From Niallia sp. XMNu-256 (GTDB taxonomy: Bacteria; Bacillota; Bacilli; Bacillales; Cytobacillaceae), in the NCBI RefSeq assembly GCF_036670015.1, contig NZ_CP137636.1, positions 4,132,501 through 4,196,500 of the forward strand: a stretch of DNA of 64,000 nucleotides, in the 5' to 3' direction. The position numbers were made by a program, and so were the translations under genes. Below are positions 45,924 to 55,348 of this stretch, piece after piece (position 1 is the stretch's first letter; every line of letters starts with the position of its first letter). The notes under the pieces were generated by a model. The model ran no database searches. It was not told the origin of the DNA and was given only the letters and a program-made list of their open reading frames with translations.

Positions 45924-47162
45924 TTAGTATGTTTCACCGGCTAATGTTAATGTAGCTTCTTGTTTATTCCCTTCACGATAAAATTTCACTGTCATTTTAT
46001 CGCCGACTTGCTTTTCGTTGTATAGATGTTTGCGTAATGAAATAACATCTGGAATCTTTTCCCCATCTATTTCATAAATAACGTCTAGTTCTTGTAAACC
46101 TGCACGATCGGCTGGGGAATTACGAAGGACACTCTCGATGATAACACCTTCTTTGACGTCATTAGGCAGTAACAATGTTTCATGTTGATGATAAGAAGCA
46201 ATTTCAGTTAAATTACGAATCGTGACTCCCATTGTAGGTCGCTTCACTTCACCAAATTTCTCTAAATCCTCAATAATTGGTATCGCTGAATTGATTGGAA
46301 TAGAGAGTCCAATCCCTTCTACTGCTTCTTGAGCAATTTTCATTGAATTAATTCCAATAACCTGTCCAGCGATATTAATTAAAGCCCCGCCGCTATTTCC
46401 AGGGTTAATCGCGGCATCTGTTTGAAGAACCTCTACCTGCCAATCTTCAACCCCATCACCATTTAAGTCAACAGGAATCGTTCTCTCCAGTCCTGAAATA
46501 ACTCCGCTTGTAACAGAACCTGAGAAGCCTAGACCTAATGGATTTCCAATCGCAATTACGGGTTCACCTACTTTTAATGCATCTGAGTCGCCAAATTCAG
46601 CTATCGTTTTAATCTGAGCGCCATCTACTTCAACTACAGCTAAATCCGTCCATGGATCTGTTCCAACTGTTCGAGCCGGAATTTTTGTTCCATCTGATAA
46701 AGTTACTTCAAGTTGATCTGCGCCTTCAATGACATGATTATTTGTTACTATGTACGCTTTATCCCCCGCCTTTTTATAAATAACACCTGAACCGGTACCC
46801 GCTTCTTGACTTGCCCCTTGTTCTAACCAAAAGCTTGAGGATTGAAGGTTAGTAATTCCGACTACTGCATCTCCAGCCTTTTCCACTGCTTCTGTTATTC
46901 CCGTTTCCACTTCAAGTGAGACACCTTGCGTAATCGTGTTACCCTCTGTACCGCCTTTTTCAGTGTTTGCCCCATTTGTTGGCTGAATTGAATAGGGAAG
47001 AAGTCCATAATTTGAAAGTGCAGGTAGAATTAAGATGACAAGCAATCCCCCTATAATTGCACCTACCAAACTCGTAAGGAGATAATTCTTCCTCTTTGAT
47101 TTTTGTGGTCTATAGTGATTTTGATCTTCTTGCTGATCATAGAAACCCAAGATGAATCCCAT
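45924..47162 (-). CDS. htrC: HtrA-like serine protease HtrC (YyxA)
   Basis: 412 aa. A cytosolic N-terminus and one membrane helix (about residues 27-49) lead to a trypsin-like domain outside. The triad His in VTNNHVIEGAD, Asp in DPWTDLAVVEVD and Ser in NPGNSGGALIN are present, followed by a PDZ domain. It degrades misfolded envelope proteins. The ATG at 47162 is chosen because GGGAG lies just upstream. It follows walJ but is separated by a terminator, so it needs its own promoter. Confidence 0.93.
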   Translation of the reverse strand: MGFILGFYDQQEDQNHYRPQKSKRKNYLLTSLVGAIIGGLLVILILPALSNYGLLPYSIQPTNGANTEKGGTEGNTITQGVSLEVETGITEAVEKAGDAVVGITNLQSSSFWLEQGASQEAGTGSGVIYKKAGDKAYIVTNNHVIEGADQLEVTLSDGTKIPARTVGTDPWTDLAVVEVDGAQIKTIAEFGDSDALKVGEPVIAIGNPLGLGFSGSVTSGVISGLERTIPVDLNGDGVEDWQVEVLQTDAAINPGNSGGALINIAGQVIGINSMKIAQEAVEGIGLSIPINSAIPIIEDLEKFGEVKRPTMGVTIRNLTEIASYHQHETLLLPNDVKEGVIIESVLRNSPADRAGLQELDVIYEIDGEKIPDVISLRKHLYNEKQVGDKMTVKFYREGNKQEATLTLAGETY

Positions 47163-47243
47163 CCTTTCTCCCTTAAAATTCACTATGCTTTATTTTACCT
47201 ATCTACCCTTTATTATACTCACTAACTCTTGAAAAATAAAAAT

Positions 47244-47272
47244 AAAAACCCCTTAGACAGCAGTCAAAGGGG
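47244..47272 (-). terminator. Terminator of the wal operon
   Basis: Arms CCCCTT (47249-47254) and AAGGGG (47267-47272) and a T-rich tract on the minus strand. The right arm lies inside the last codons of walJ. Confidence 0.75.
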
Positions 47273-48047
47273 TAGGATTCTTCGGATCTGTATCATAAAG
47301 GGAAAACTGTTCACCTACGATCATCCCTTTACTTTCAAGTGTTTGCGTTACAGACATTCTAGCCAAATCCTTCATATTATTATCCATACTTAAATGAGCC
47401 AAATATACTCGTTTTGTGCGATCACCAATAACTTCACTCATCGCAAGAGCTGCATCCTCATTGGAAACATGTCCAACATCACTCAAAATTCTCCGCTTTA
47501 TATTCCAAGGGTATTTCCCCATCCGCAACATACTCACATCATGATTGCTTTCAAATACATAAATATCAGCATTTGAAATAATTCCTTTCATTCGATCACT
47601 TACATATCCAGTATCGGTGATCAGAACTATTTTCTTCCCTTCATGATGGAAAACATAGAACATCGGCTCTACGGCATCATGAGAGACGCCAAAAGATTCA
47701 ATATCAAGCGAACCAAAACTTTTAACCGTCTCCATATTAAAGATAAATTTTTGTTCTGTTGGTACATTACCAATAAGAGGGTCCATTGCATTCCATGTTT
47801 TTTCATTTGCATAGATTGGTAATTGATACTTTCTTGCTAGAATTCCAACACCTTTAATATGGTCACTATGTTCATGGGTTACAAAAATACCAGATAAATC
47901 TTTAATATTTCGCCCTATTTGTTGAAATAGGCCTTCCATTGCTTTTCCACTTAAACCGGCGTCAACTAAAAATGAATGTTCCTCTGTTTCTACATAGATG
48001 GCATTCCCCGTACTCCCACTAGCGAGGACACTAAAATTCAACGCCAT
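47253..48047 (-). CDS. walJ: MBL-fold metallo-hydrolase WalJ (YycJ)
   Basis: 264 aa metallo-beta-lactamase fold. The zinc motif THEHSDH and further ligands ([26 protein letters not shown]) are present. It is the conserved last gene of the walRKHIJ operon, linked to DNA processing and coordination of replication with division. GTGAGGAGA precedes the ATG. Confidence 0.95.
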   Translation of the reverse strand: MALNFSVLASGSTGNAIYVETEEHSFLVDAGLSGKAMEGLFQQIGRNIKDLSGIFVTHEHSDHIKGVGILARKYQLPIYANEKTWNAMDPLIGNVPTEQKFIFNMETVKSFGSLDIESFGVSHDAVEPMFYVFHHEGKKIVLITDTGYVSDRMKGIISNADIYVFESNHDVSMLRMGKYPWNIKRRILSDVGHVSNEDAALAMSEVIGDRTKRVYLAHLSMDNNMKDLARMSVTQTLESKGMIVGEQFSLYDTDPKNPTPLTAV

Positions 48048-48053
48048 TTCTCC

Positions 48054-48881
48054 TCACTCCATTGCTTCTTTTTTCTCTGTCGTATTATTTAAGTTCGTGA
48101 CAATTTCGCCCTCAAATGCGCTTACGTACAACTTTCCTTTCCCTTCAATCTCAAAACACCACGCTGGATTCAGTACTTGTCTTGTATCTGGAAGAACCGG
48201 GACAAGTGTATAATAGCCTAACTCCACATTCGTTATTTTACTTTTAGGAGGGAGCTCATCCTTGTTAAATAAAGTTTCAATTGCTTTGATGGGTTGAATG
48301 ATTTTTTCGGGATTTGATAATTCTTGGATCTCATCCAAATAGGTTTGCGTATAGGAATCAATCTCATTTGAATCATTTATATAAAAGGTGATCTGTCCAT
48401 GCTCGTTTTTAAAAAGCTTTTTATTATTATATTGTTGCGTATACGTAACTGTTGAACCATCATCGCTTTTGTTCCAAAACGTATATTGAGTTCCGTGTAA
48501 AACATGTTCTTTAATAAATTGATTTAATTCATTTGGTCCAAACTTCTCTGAGATTTTTAAAGGTTCCTTTAAAGTCGATTCTAGCATCGTTCCATTCTGT
48601 TGAATGGTTACATTTTGATCAGCAAGTATGGATTTCTCTGTATCCTCAATCGTAAACGTTTTAGGCTTTGCCTTTAATAAGTAATCTTGGACGTTATTTT
48701 TAGGTAAGGGAACAGATATTTGAATTTCATCTGCCTTTAATCTCGTTTCAATTGAAGACTCTGTTTCGGCTTTGACATCATATTCACTTAATTGAAACAT
48801 CTCAACGAGCTCAATAATCAAGTACAAATCAAGGATGAGGAAGGAAATAATGAATATGTTTTTAATTTTACTCCAATCCAA
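48054..48881 (-). CDS. walI: WalK regulatory protein WalI (YycI)
   Basis: About 275 aa. One N-terminal membrane helix (IKNIFIISFLILDLYLIIEL) and an extracellular YycI domain. With WalH it holds down WalK activity. A TTG start giving MDWSKIK is chosen because it agrees with the usual YycI N-terminus and has GGGGGG 7 bases upstream. The start overlaps the end of walH. Confidence 0.92.
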   Translation of the reverse strand: MDWSKIKNIFIISFLILDLYLIIELVEMFQLSEYDVKAETESSIETRLKADEIQISVPLPKNNVQDYLLKAKPKTFTIEDTEKSILADQNVTIQQNGTMLESTLKEPLKISEKFGPNELNQFIKEHVLHGTQYTFWNKSDDGSTVTYTQQYNNKKLFKNEHGQITFYINDSNEIDSYTQTYLDEIQELSNPEKIIQPIKAIETLFNKDELPPKSKITNVELGYYTLVPVLPDTRQVLNPAWCFEIEGKGKLYVSAFEGEIVTNLNNTTEKKEAME

Positions 48882-50196
48882 TTTCATTCCCCCCAGTTTC
48901 AATCTCATTTAGAGGCATCCAATTACCATCATAAAGGTAGAACCAACTCGGTTCTAATGAGACTAATCGTGTTTGAGTGTTCAAAGCCATTTTGTATCCA
49001 ATTTTTACATTTTGCAATAATTTCGGTTGAAAAGAATTCAATGAGTGAATTCTTTCTAGGGCAATATGGCCAGAGTCCAACGTTTTGATTTGACTGTTGG
49101 CTAAATGTCCTAAAGAAAAATTATTACGATTGTAGCGGCTAATTTCAGACGTACCCCATTCTACTTCAAGTTTTGAAATTGGTTGATTATCACCAAAAAC
49201 AGGATATCCATCAGGGCCATACATACGGAAATGTACGGTACTTCTTTTCTCATCAAAGCTGACAAATCGATATGGATCCGTCCAACCACCATGATTGTTA
49301 ACAAAATCAATACTTTTTCGAATTAAGTCAAAGTTATTAGATACACTGTTTCGACTTCCTGCATCAGAAGGATCAATATACGTAATGGTATGATTATCTG
49401 TATTTTCTCTCATTAAATTTTGACCATCTGTAAACTCATAACCAGTTGTAATAGAGTATTTTTGCACTAGACTAGGTTTGCTAAATAAGGCATTTTTTAA
49501 CTCATCACTGTCAATATTTCTTTTAATTAAATATTGATTATATACGAGTTCCTTCCTTTTCTCTGGCAAATAGATGGTTCTTCCCGATTCTAAGGTAAAT
49601 GGAAAAAAGGTAGCCAGCTGTTTCGCCCCATTGAACGATGTACTTATAAAATCAGTCAATGATGATAATGAAACACGACTTGAATAGGCCAATTCATTTT
49701 CCTGTGAAATAAAGTAAACAATCCCATTTTCCCCTTCAGATCGTTCAAAATCAATCAATATTTGATCAAATTGAAACGATGGGATGTCGCCATTCAGTTT
49801 ATAAATCAACGAAAATAAATCACTCGATAGATCGCTTGGATAGAGGATCTGCAAGGAATCATGCTGCTTCGTTATCGACACAGGATCAACTTGATGAAAG
49901 GGTATATTTCTAAAAGAGTGAAAGTGCCAACTGCTTATTTTATTCATCACCGCATCAATTCTCTCACCTGAGGCAGTTCCATAATGAATCCCACCTATAG
50001 TGAAAAGAATTTGATCGACTTTAACTATATCCTTTAAATCTTTGGGCGAACTTAGTAAAACTTCTTTAACAGTCGACCTTTTTTCATATTCTTCGACATT
50101 GGGCTGGTAGGTCCACAAATTCCAGGTTAAAATGGAGCCTAACACAACAAGAATCGTCAAGAGGATGGATTTTGCCTTTTCATATTTCAATTCCAA
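48868..50196 (-). CDS. walH: WalK regulatory protein WalH (YycH)
   Basis: 442 aa. One N-terminal membrane helix (AKSILLTILVVLGSILTWNLW) followed by a large extracellular YycH domain. It forms a complex with WalI and WalK and tunes the WalRK response. A TTG start follows AGGAGG; a second TTG two codons later is equally possible. The start overlaps walK by 10 bases. Confidence 0.94.
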   Translation of the reverse strand: MELKYEKAKSILLTILVVLGSILTWNLWTYQPNVEEYEKRSTVKEVLLSSPKDLKDIVKVDQILFTIGGIHYGTASGERIDAVMNKISSWHFHSFRNIPFHQVDPVSITKQHDSLQILYPSDLSSDLFSLIYKLNGDIPSFQFDQILIDFERSEGENGIVYFISQENELAYSSRVSLSSLTDFISTSFNGAKQLATFFPFTLESGRTIYLPEKRKELVYNQYLIKRNIDSDELKNALFSKPSLVQKYSITTGYEFTDGQNLMRENTDNHTITYIDPSDAGSRNSVSNNFDLIRKSIDFVNNHGGWTDPYRFVSFDEKRSTVHFRMYGPDGYPVFGDNQPISKLEVEWGTSEISRYNRNNFSLGHLANSQIKTLDSGHIALERIHSLNSFQPKLLQNVKIGYKMALNTQTRLVSLEPSWFYLYDGNWMPLNEIETGGNEIGLE

Positions 50197-52013
50197 TCAT
50201 CCTCCTCATCTTTGTTGTATGGCAGACTAAAGAAAATGGTCGTCCCTTTTCCTTCAATACTCCTTGCCCAAATTCGTCCATTATGGGCTTCAACCATTTC
50301 CTTTGCAATCGCAAGGCCTAGACCAGTACCTCCCAGTTTTCTAGTTCTTGCCTTATCAACCCGATAAAAGCGGCCAAAAATCCGTTCAAGGTTCCCCTTT
50401 GGGATTCCCATCCCCTGGTCGGTCACACTAAAGATAACCTCACCCTCAAGTTCTTTCAGTCTAAATGTGACCAGCCCACCTTCAGGAGAGTACTTTAATG
50501 CATTGGAAATGATATTATCAATAACCTGGGTAATTTTATCTGGATCAATTTCTAGTAGGATGGATTCTTCAGAGAGCTTTCTTTCAAATGAGACGTTTTG
50601 ATCCTTCGTCATTTCAAAGCGGTCAATAATTTGGTTGTAAAAAGCAACTAAATCAACCCATTCCTTAGATAGTCGATAGTCCTTACTATCCATTTTTGAA
50701 AGCTGTAGAAGATCATTTACTAAGCGGATCATTCGTTCCGTTTCTGTTTGGGTTACATTTAAAAAGTAAGGAGCAATTTCCTCGTCTTTCCATGCCCCAT
50801 CACTTAACGCTTCTAAATAACTTCTCATCGTCGTTAAAGGTGTTCTTAATTCATGTGAAACATTAGCTACAAATTCTCTCCGCTCCATATCAATCTTTTC
50901 CTGTTCCGTAATATCATGCAATACGGCAATAAGGCCATTTACAAATCCAGTTTCCCGTTGAATAACCGAAAAGTTAGCCCGCAAAATATATGGAGTTGTT
51001 TCCGTACTATAGTTCAAAATCACATTATCCGTTTCAGAAATTAACTCTTCAAATGTATATTCATCTTCTAAATCAAGCACTTCTACAATCGGGGTTGATA
51101 GAATTGTTTCACGTGAAACGTCCAGCATTTTTGCTGCCTGATCGTTAATTAAGATCACCCTTCCCCGTCGGTCAGTAGCGATCACGCCATCTGTCATAAA
51201 GGAAAGAACAGAGGATAGTTTTCGTCTTTCACTTTCTGTTGTTGATTGTGCTTCCTGAAGTTTTTTCGTTAAATTATTGAAGGTATTCGCTAATTGACCA
51301 ATTTCATCATTGCCATAAATTTTTACCTTTCGCGAATAGTTTCCCCTTGATAAAGCAATGGCCTGTTTTCTCATGTCCCTTATCGGTTTCGTAATGGCGT
51401 TAGCTAAGAGATAACCAACAATAATGGTGACAATTAAAGCAATCCCTGTCCCCGTAATAAAAATATGATTAATTTCTCGCATCTGTTTATAAACATTTTC
51501 TATATTCGCAACAAAGTCAATGGCCCCTATGACTTGTCCATTTTTAGTAATGGCTGTTGATAAAACCCAAATTCGATTCCCATTATCACGGTCAATAAAT
51601 TCTTGATCATCTGTTTGGCCAGTCGCAATCACTCTCATGATCCTTGTATCTGTTGACTTTTGACCAACAAGATGTTGATTATTGGCATCAGAAGTACCTA
51701 ATATTTTCAGTGATTGACCATCAATCACCTTAACTTCTAAAATATCCTCTGTTCGATAATCCTGAAGTAAACTTCTTAATTCTACCTCTAATGGGAGATC
51801 GTCTTCTGTTCTTTCCTTTGTTAGTTGTTCTTGGATGTAATAATCAAGTAAATGCTCCTTATCATGAATCGATGTTTTAAAATTATCCTTAAGTGTCGTC
51901 TCTAGTTGCCGGACAAAATAAACACCAATGATTTGCATAACAAGGAGAACTAATAACATAAAAATGAGCACTGTTTTTGAGTGCATAGATTGTAAAATTC
52001 TTTCATTTTTCAT
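50187..52013 (-). CDS. walK: Cell-wall sensor histidine kinase WalK
   Basis: 608 aa. Two membrane helices (residues about 14-34 and 183-205) flank an extracellular PAS-like domain. HAMP (206-258), PAS (262-370), HisKA with the phospho-accepting H387 in VSHELRTPL, and a HATPase_c domain follow. It senses cell-wall status and phosphorylates WalR; it is essential in most Firmicutes. Codons 299-303 (VSRET) are written by a parS-like sequence (51105-51120). Confidence 0.97.
   Translation of the reverse strand: MKNERILQSMHSKTVLIFMLLVLLVMQIIGVYFVRQLETTLKDNFKTSIHDKEHLLDYYIQEQLTKERTEDDLPLEVELRSLLQDYRTEDILEVKVIDGQSLKILGTSDANNQHLVGQKSTDTRIMRVIATGQTDDQEFIDRDNGNRIWVLSTAITKNGQVIGAIDFVANIENVYKQMREINHIFITGTGIALIVTIIVGYLLANAITKPIRDMRKQAIALSRGNYSRKVKIYGNDEIGQLANTFNNLTKKLQEAQSTTESERRKLSSVLSFMTDGVIATDRRGRVILINDQAAKMLDVSRETILSTPIVEVLDLEDEYTFEELISETDNVILNYSTETTPYILRANFSVIQRETGFVNGLIAVLHDITEQEKIDMERREFVANVSHELRTPLTTMRSYLEALSDGAWKDEEIAPYFLNVTQTETERMIRLVNDLLQLSKMDSKDYRLSKEWVDLVAFYNQIIDRFEMTKDQNVSFERKLSEESILLEIDPDKITQVIDNIISNALKYSPEGGLVTFRLKELEGEVIFSVTDQGMGIPKGNLERIFGRFYRVDKARTRKLGGTGLGLAIAKEMVEAHNGRIWARSIEGKGTTIFFSLPYNKDEEDDWN
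51105..51120. promoter_or_regulatory. parS-like site within walK
   Basis: TGTTTCACGTGAAACG matches the Bacillus parS consensus TGTTNCACGTGAAACA at 15 of 16 positions. It is about 12.7 kb from the perfect copy in spo0J, a spacing common for origin-proximal ParB sites. Confidence 0.8.
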
Positions 52014-52022
52014 AAATCATGA

Positions 52023-52730
52023 TTACTCCTGCTCAGGGTTTCTTAAATAATAGCCGACTCCTCTTCTAGTTACAATCCAGAGTGGATGACTTGGACTATC
52101 CTCAATTTTTTCTCTTAGGCGTCTTACAGTCACGTCAACAGTTCGGACATCACCGAAATAGTCATACCCCCAAACAGTCTGTAATAAATGCTCACGTGTC
52201 ATAACTTGACCGATATGTTTTGCTAAGTAATGAAGCAATTCAAATTCACGGTGGGTTAACTCAATCGTTTCTCCACGTTTGGAAATAATGTAAGCATCCG
52301 GATGAATGGTTAATGAACCAATGGTAATTTCATTATTTTCATCTTCCTCTTGAGCTGTTGCTACTTGATTATGTCTTCTCAAATTAGCTTTTACACGGGC
52401 AATTAATTCTCTTGTGCTAAAGGGTTTCGTAATATAATCATCTGCTCCAAGTTCAAGTCCAAGTACCTTATCAATTTCGGAGTCTTTTGCCGTTAACATA
52501 ATAATAGGCATTTCATATTTTTTACGAATTTCCCTACATACTTCCATCCCATCTTTCTGTGGAAGCATGATATCTAATAAAACCAGGTCAGGGGTAATGG
52601 CTTCGACCATTTCCAAAGCCTGATCTCCGTCATAGGCACATTCTACCTCGTATCCTTCTTTTTTAAGATTAAATTGTAATATATCTGCAATAGGCTTTTC
52701 GTCATCAACAACTAGTATTTTTTTATTCAT
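52023..52730 (-). CDS. walR: Response regulator WalR (YycF)
   Basis: 235 aa OmpR-type regulator. The receiver domain has the acceptor D53 in LLDIMLP and K in ITKPFS; the C-terminal winged helix ends in [16 protein letters not shown] and TRRGVGYYL. It controls autolysins and wall metabolism with WalK. GGAAAGGAA precedes the ATG. It is the first gene of walRKHIJ. Confidence 0.97.
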   Translation of the reverse strand: MNKKILVVDDEKPIADILQFNLKKEGYEVECAYDGDQALEMVEAITPDLVLLDIMLPQKDGMEVCREIRKKYEMPIIMLTAKDSEIDKVLGLELGADDYITKPFSTRELIARVKANLRRHNQVATAQEEDENNEITIGSLTIHPDAYIISKRGETIELTHREFELLHYLAKHIGQVMTREHLLQTVWGYDYFGDVRTVDVTVRRLREKIEDSPSHPLWIVTRRGVGYYLRNPEQE

Positions 52731-52966
52731 CTTTGCATTCCTTTCAATTTCCGTTAGGTAGGAACATGTTTTTAAACTTCCGCTAAACGCTTAATAGATG
52801 GATGTTTCCTATTCTACTTTAACATTTTATCGCTTTCCATTCATCCTTTTCAATAAGATGGGTGGAATTGCTACTATAGTTATAGCTATAATTCACTAGA
52901 GATATCGATAAAGATTAGAGATAATTGAATTGCGTTTAGTTGGTTTTTAGTCCTGTAATGGAAAAC
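52731..52966. other. Region upstream of walR where purA would be expected
   Basis: No gene is seen. The wal promoter should lie here; an AT-rich imperfect palindrome TATAGTTATAGCTATAATT lies near 52873-52893. In Bacillus subtilis purA lies between dnaC (dnaB) and the wal operon; no purA sequence is present in this window. Confidence 0.4.
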
Positions 52967-52967
52967 A

Positions 52968-53011
52968 GGAAAAGACTGATCAGTCTGTTCATTTAAAGAA
53001 CGACTAATCAG
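52968..53011 (-). terminator. Terminator of the tRNA operon
   Basis: Arms CTGATCAGTC-t-GTTC (52977-52990) and GAAC-GACTAATCAG (52998-53011), with TTTT on the minus strand, downstream of tRNA-Asp. Confidence 0.78.
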
Positions 53012-53059
53012 CCTTCGTAACTGTGTTATATAAATAATTCACATCATATTTAAAGGAAA

Positions 53060-53136
53060 TGGCGGTCCGGACGGGACTCGAACCCGCGACCTCCTGCGTG
53101 ACAGGCAGGCATTCTAACCAACTGAACTACCGGACC
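53060..53136 (-). tRNA. tRNA-Asp (GTC)
   Basis: 77 bases including encoded CCA. The acceptor stem GGTCCGG/CCGGACC, a TTCGAGTCC T-arm and the anticodon loop CTGTCAC (anticodon GTC) fold as a cloverleaf. Confidence 0.96.
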
Positions 53137-53207
53137 ATTCTATAATATATATTATATACAGCTGCAGCACCAGAGTGTGTACTAAGGGTACTCTTCCTTG
53201 AAGTTAC

Positions 53208-53240
53208 CCCATAGGAACAAAAAGCTTTTGTTCCTATGGG
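53208..53240. repeat. Perfect 15-bp inverted repeat between tRNA-Asp and tRNA-Glu
   Basis: CCCATAGGAACAAAA (53208-53222) and TTTTGTTCCTATGGG (53226-53240) with an AGC loop. There is no T run after it on either strand, so it may be a processing or pausing hairpin rather than a terminator. Confidence 0.8.
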
Positions 53241-53257
53241 CACTTCTGCTTTTCTGA

Positions 53258-53329
53258 TGACCCGTACGGGATTCGAACCCGTGTTACCGCCGTGAAAGGG
53301 CGGTGTCTTAACCGCTTGACCAACGGGCC
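53258..53329 (-). tRNA. tRNA-Glu (TTC)
   Basis: 72 bases without encoded CCA. The acceptor stem GGCCCGT/ACGGGTC, T-arm GGTTCGAATCC and anticodon loop CTTTCAC (anticodon TTC). Confidence 0.96.
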
Positions 53330-53338
53330 AACTTGGGA

Positions 53339-53414
53339 TGGTGAGCCATGCAGGATTCGAACCTGCGACCCTCTGATTAAAAGTCAGATGCTCTACCGAC
53401 TGAGCTAATGGCTC
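53339..53414 (-). tRNA. tRNA-Lys (TTT)
   Basis: 76 bases including encoded CCA. The acceptor stem GAGCCAT/ATGGCTC, T-arm GGTTCGAATCC and anticodon loop CTTTTAA (anticodon TTT). Confidence 0.96.
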
Positions 53415-53459
53415 CTACTAAATACTTTGTCCTAAAGGTTGATTGTGCTCTTTGTGCGC

Positions 53460-53537
53460 CAAAAGCCTCTTGCTTTTGTTACAGATCGCAGATTCTTCGA
53501 ATCGGTGCGATTGCTCTACCAACTGAGCTAATGGCTC
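53460..53537 (-). pseudogene. tRNA-Lys-like remnant fused to a hairpin
   Basis: The minus strand from 53537 starts GAGCCATTAGCTCAGTTGGT, then AGAGCA, the first third of tRNA-Lys with one D-loop change. It then switches to a hairpin ATCGCA-cc-GATTC-gaa-GAATC-TGCGAT (53511-53485), with no anticodon or T-arm. A second small hairpin CAAAAG/CTTTTG follows at 53460-53478. It cannot make a functional tRNA. Confidence 0.75.
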
Positions 53538-53599
53538 CTACTGATGACGACGCTTTTTATATTATCATATAGTTGTAGATTTTGGCAATACCTTTTTAT

Positions 53600-53640
53600 A
53601 AAAAAGTTACCAGGTACCTTAAATAAAGAAAGGTACCTGG
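53600..53640 (-). terminator. Terminator of dnaB
   Basis: Perfect 11-base arms CCAGGTACCTT (53610-53620) and AAGGTACCTGG (53630-53640), with TTTTTT on the minus strand. Confidence 0.85.
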
Positions 53641-53645
53641 CACGT

Positions 53646-55013
53646 CTAAGCACCTGATGGCATCGAAGAATCATCGAATCGCCGCTCGAGATTAACGAAT
53701 TTATTATATTCCTTAACAAAGGCGAGAGAGACCGTACCAGTTGGACCGTTACGCTGCTTGGCAATAATGATTTCGATAATATTCTTGTTATCAGATTCTT
53801 TATCATAATAATCATCCCGGTAAAGGAAAGCCACAACATCGGCATCCTGCTCAATACTTCCTGATTCACGAATGTCTGACATCATTGGTCGTTTATCTTG
53901 ACGTTGCTCTACGCCACGGGAAAGCTGAGAAAGAGCAATTACCGGTACTTGTAGTTCACGTGCAAGTCCTTTTAATGAACGTGAGATTTCTGAGACCTCT
54001 TGTTGACGATTATCAGAATGACGACCACTTCCTAAGATTAGCTGTAAGTAGTCAATCATAATCATCCCGAGGCCACCCTGTTCCTGCTTTAAACGACGAC
54101 ACTTTGCTTGAATATCTTGAATTTTTACACCTGGTGTGTCATCAATGAAAACCCCTGCATTTGACAGGCTTCCCATTGCCAACATAAGTTTACCCCAATC
54201 CTCATCATTTAAAGAACCTGTCCGTAATCTCTGAGCATCAATATTTCCTTCCGCACAAAGCATACGCATAACCAGTTGTTCTGCGCCCATCTCCAAACTA
54301 AAGATCGCCACATTTTCGCCCGTTTTCGTTGCAACGTTCTGAGCAATATTTAAGGCAAAGGCCGTTTTCCCCATTGATGGACGAGCACCCACAATAATTA
54401 AATCATTGCGCTGAAATCCAGCTGTAATTTTGTCAAGTTCGGCAAAGCCCGTTGCGATTCCAGTCACATCTCCGGCCCGATTATGCAATGTTTCAATATT
54501 GTCATAGGTTCGCACAAGAACATCTTTAATATGATGGAAGGATCCAGCTTTCTTTTTCTGTGAAACTTCTAAAATGCTTTTTTCTGCTTCACTTAATAGC
54601 GTTTCAACCTCGTCTTCCCGTGTATAACCATCCTGGACAATATTGGTTGCCGTCCGAATTAAACGACGGAGAATCGACTTTTCTTCAACAATCTTAGCGT
54701 AATATTCAATATTAGCAGCGGTTGGAGCCGAACCAGCAAGCTCTGTTAAATAACCAATGCCACCCACATCTTCTAGAATATTGGCATTTGATAATTCCTC
54801 TGTAACCGTAATTAAATCGACAGCCTCACCTTTATCATTAAGGCTAATCATGGCATCAAAAATACGTTGATGGGCCCCCCGATAGAAATCATCAGGAGTT
54901 AATATTTCAGATGCAGTCGTTAAAGAAGAAGGCTCAAGGAAAATTGCCCCTAACACCGCCTGCTCAGCTTCTACATTTTGCGGTGGCAGATGCTCTGTCA
55001 TAATATCACTCAT
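53646..55013 (-). CDS. dnaB: Replicative DNA helicase DnaB (DnaC of B. subtilis)
   Basis: 455 aa hexameric 5'-3' helicase. The N-terminal domain (LPPQNVEAEQAVLGAIFLEP) and RecA-like core with Walker A GARPSMGKTAFAL, Walker B MIMIDYLQLI and KNRNGPTG-like loop KQRNGPTGTV are present. GGGAGG lies 9 bases before the ATG. It is followed by its terminator, not by purA. It unwinds DNA at the replication fork. Confidence 0.98.
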   Translation of the reverse strand: MSDIMTEHLPPQNVEAEQAVLGAIFLEPSSLTTASEILTPDDFYRGAHQRIFDAMISLNDKGEAVDLITVTEELSNANILEDVGGIGYLTELAGSAPTAANIEYYAKIVEEKSILRRLIRTATNIVQDGYTREDEVETLLSEAEKSILEVSQKKKAGSFHHIKDVLVRTYDNIETLHNRAGDVTGIATGFAELDKITAGFQRNDLIIVGARPSMGKTAFALNIAQNVATKTGENVAIFSLEMGAEQLVMRMLCAEGNIDAQRLRTGSLNDEDWGKLMLAMGSLSNAGVFIDDTPGVKIQDIQAKCRRLKQEQGGLGMIMIDYLQLILGSGRHSDNRQQEVSEISRSLKGLARELQVPVIALSQLSRGVEQRQDKRPMMSDIRESGSIEQDADVVAFLYRDDYYDKESDNKNIIEIIIAKQRNGPTGTVSLAFVKEYNKFVNLERRFDDSSMPSGA

Positions 55014-55348
55014 TCAATGTGACCTCCCTTAATAGAAAAGCGTAAGCGGAAGCGCCTTATCCATATATCTATAAAAAATCTAATCTACAAAACCAGGAAT
55101 CTACTTTTTATAAAAATAACATTCAAAAATAAAAAACCCTGTTTCAACTAATAAACATTTACCACATAAACATGATCTATGTGATTTTGCTTAAACATCG
55201 AGTGAAAGAGGGAACAAAAATATATATATTAATGAATTTCAAACAGTTTAAGAAATGTGACCAGAGTGAATCTGATCACATTTTCATTCCTCTATTATGA
55301 TAACATGTTTATTTTAAAAAGAAACTTCCAAAATTAGTAATCCTTAAC
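55014..55348. other. Intergenic region between rplI and dnaB
   Basis: No gene is seen. Bases 55034-55059 contain gcgtaagcggaagcgcctt, related to the repeat at 61291-61500. A hairpin with 13-base arms (one G-T pair), AAATGTGATCAGA/TCTGGTCACATTT at 55253-55283, is the likely terminator of the rpsF-to-rplI side. Confidence 0.55.

Noticed and set aside
53460-53537. A fourth functional tRNA gene
   Set aside because: Only the acceptor 5' strand and D-arm match tRNA-Lys; there is no anticodon arm, T-arm or acceptor 3' strand.
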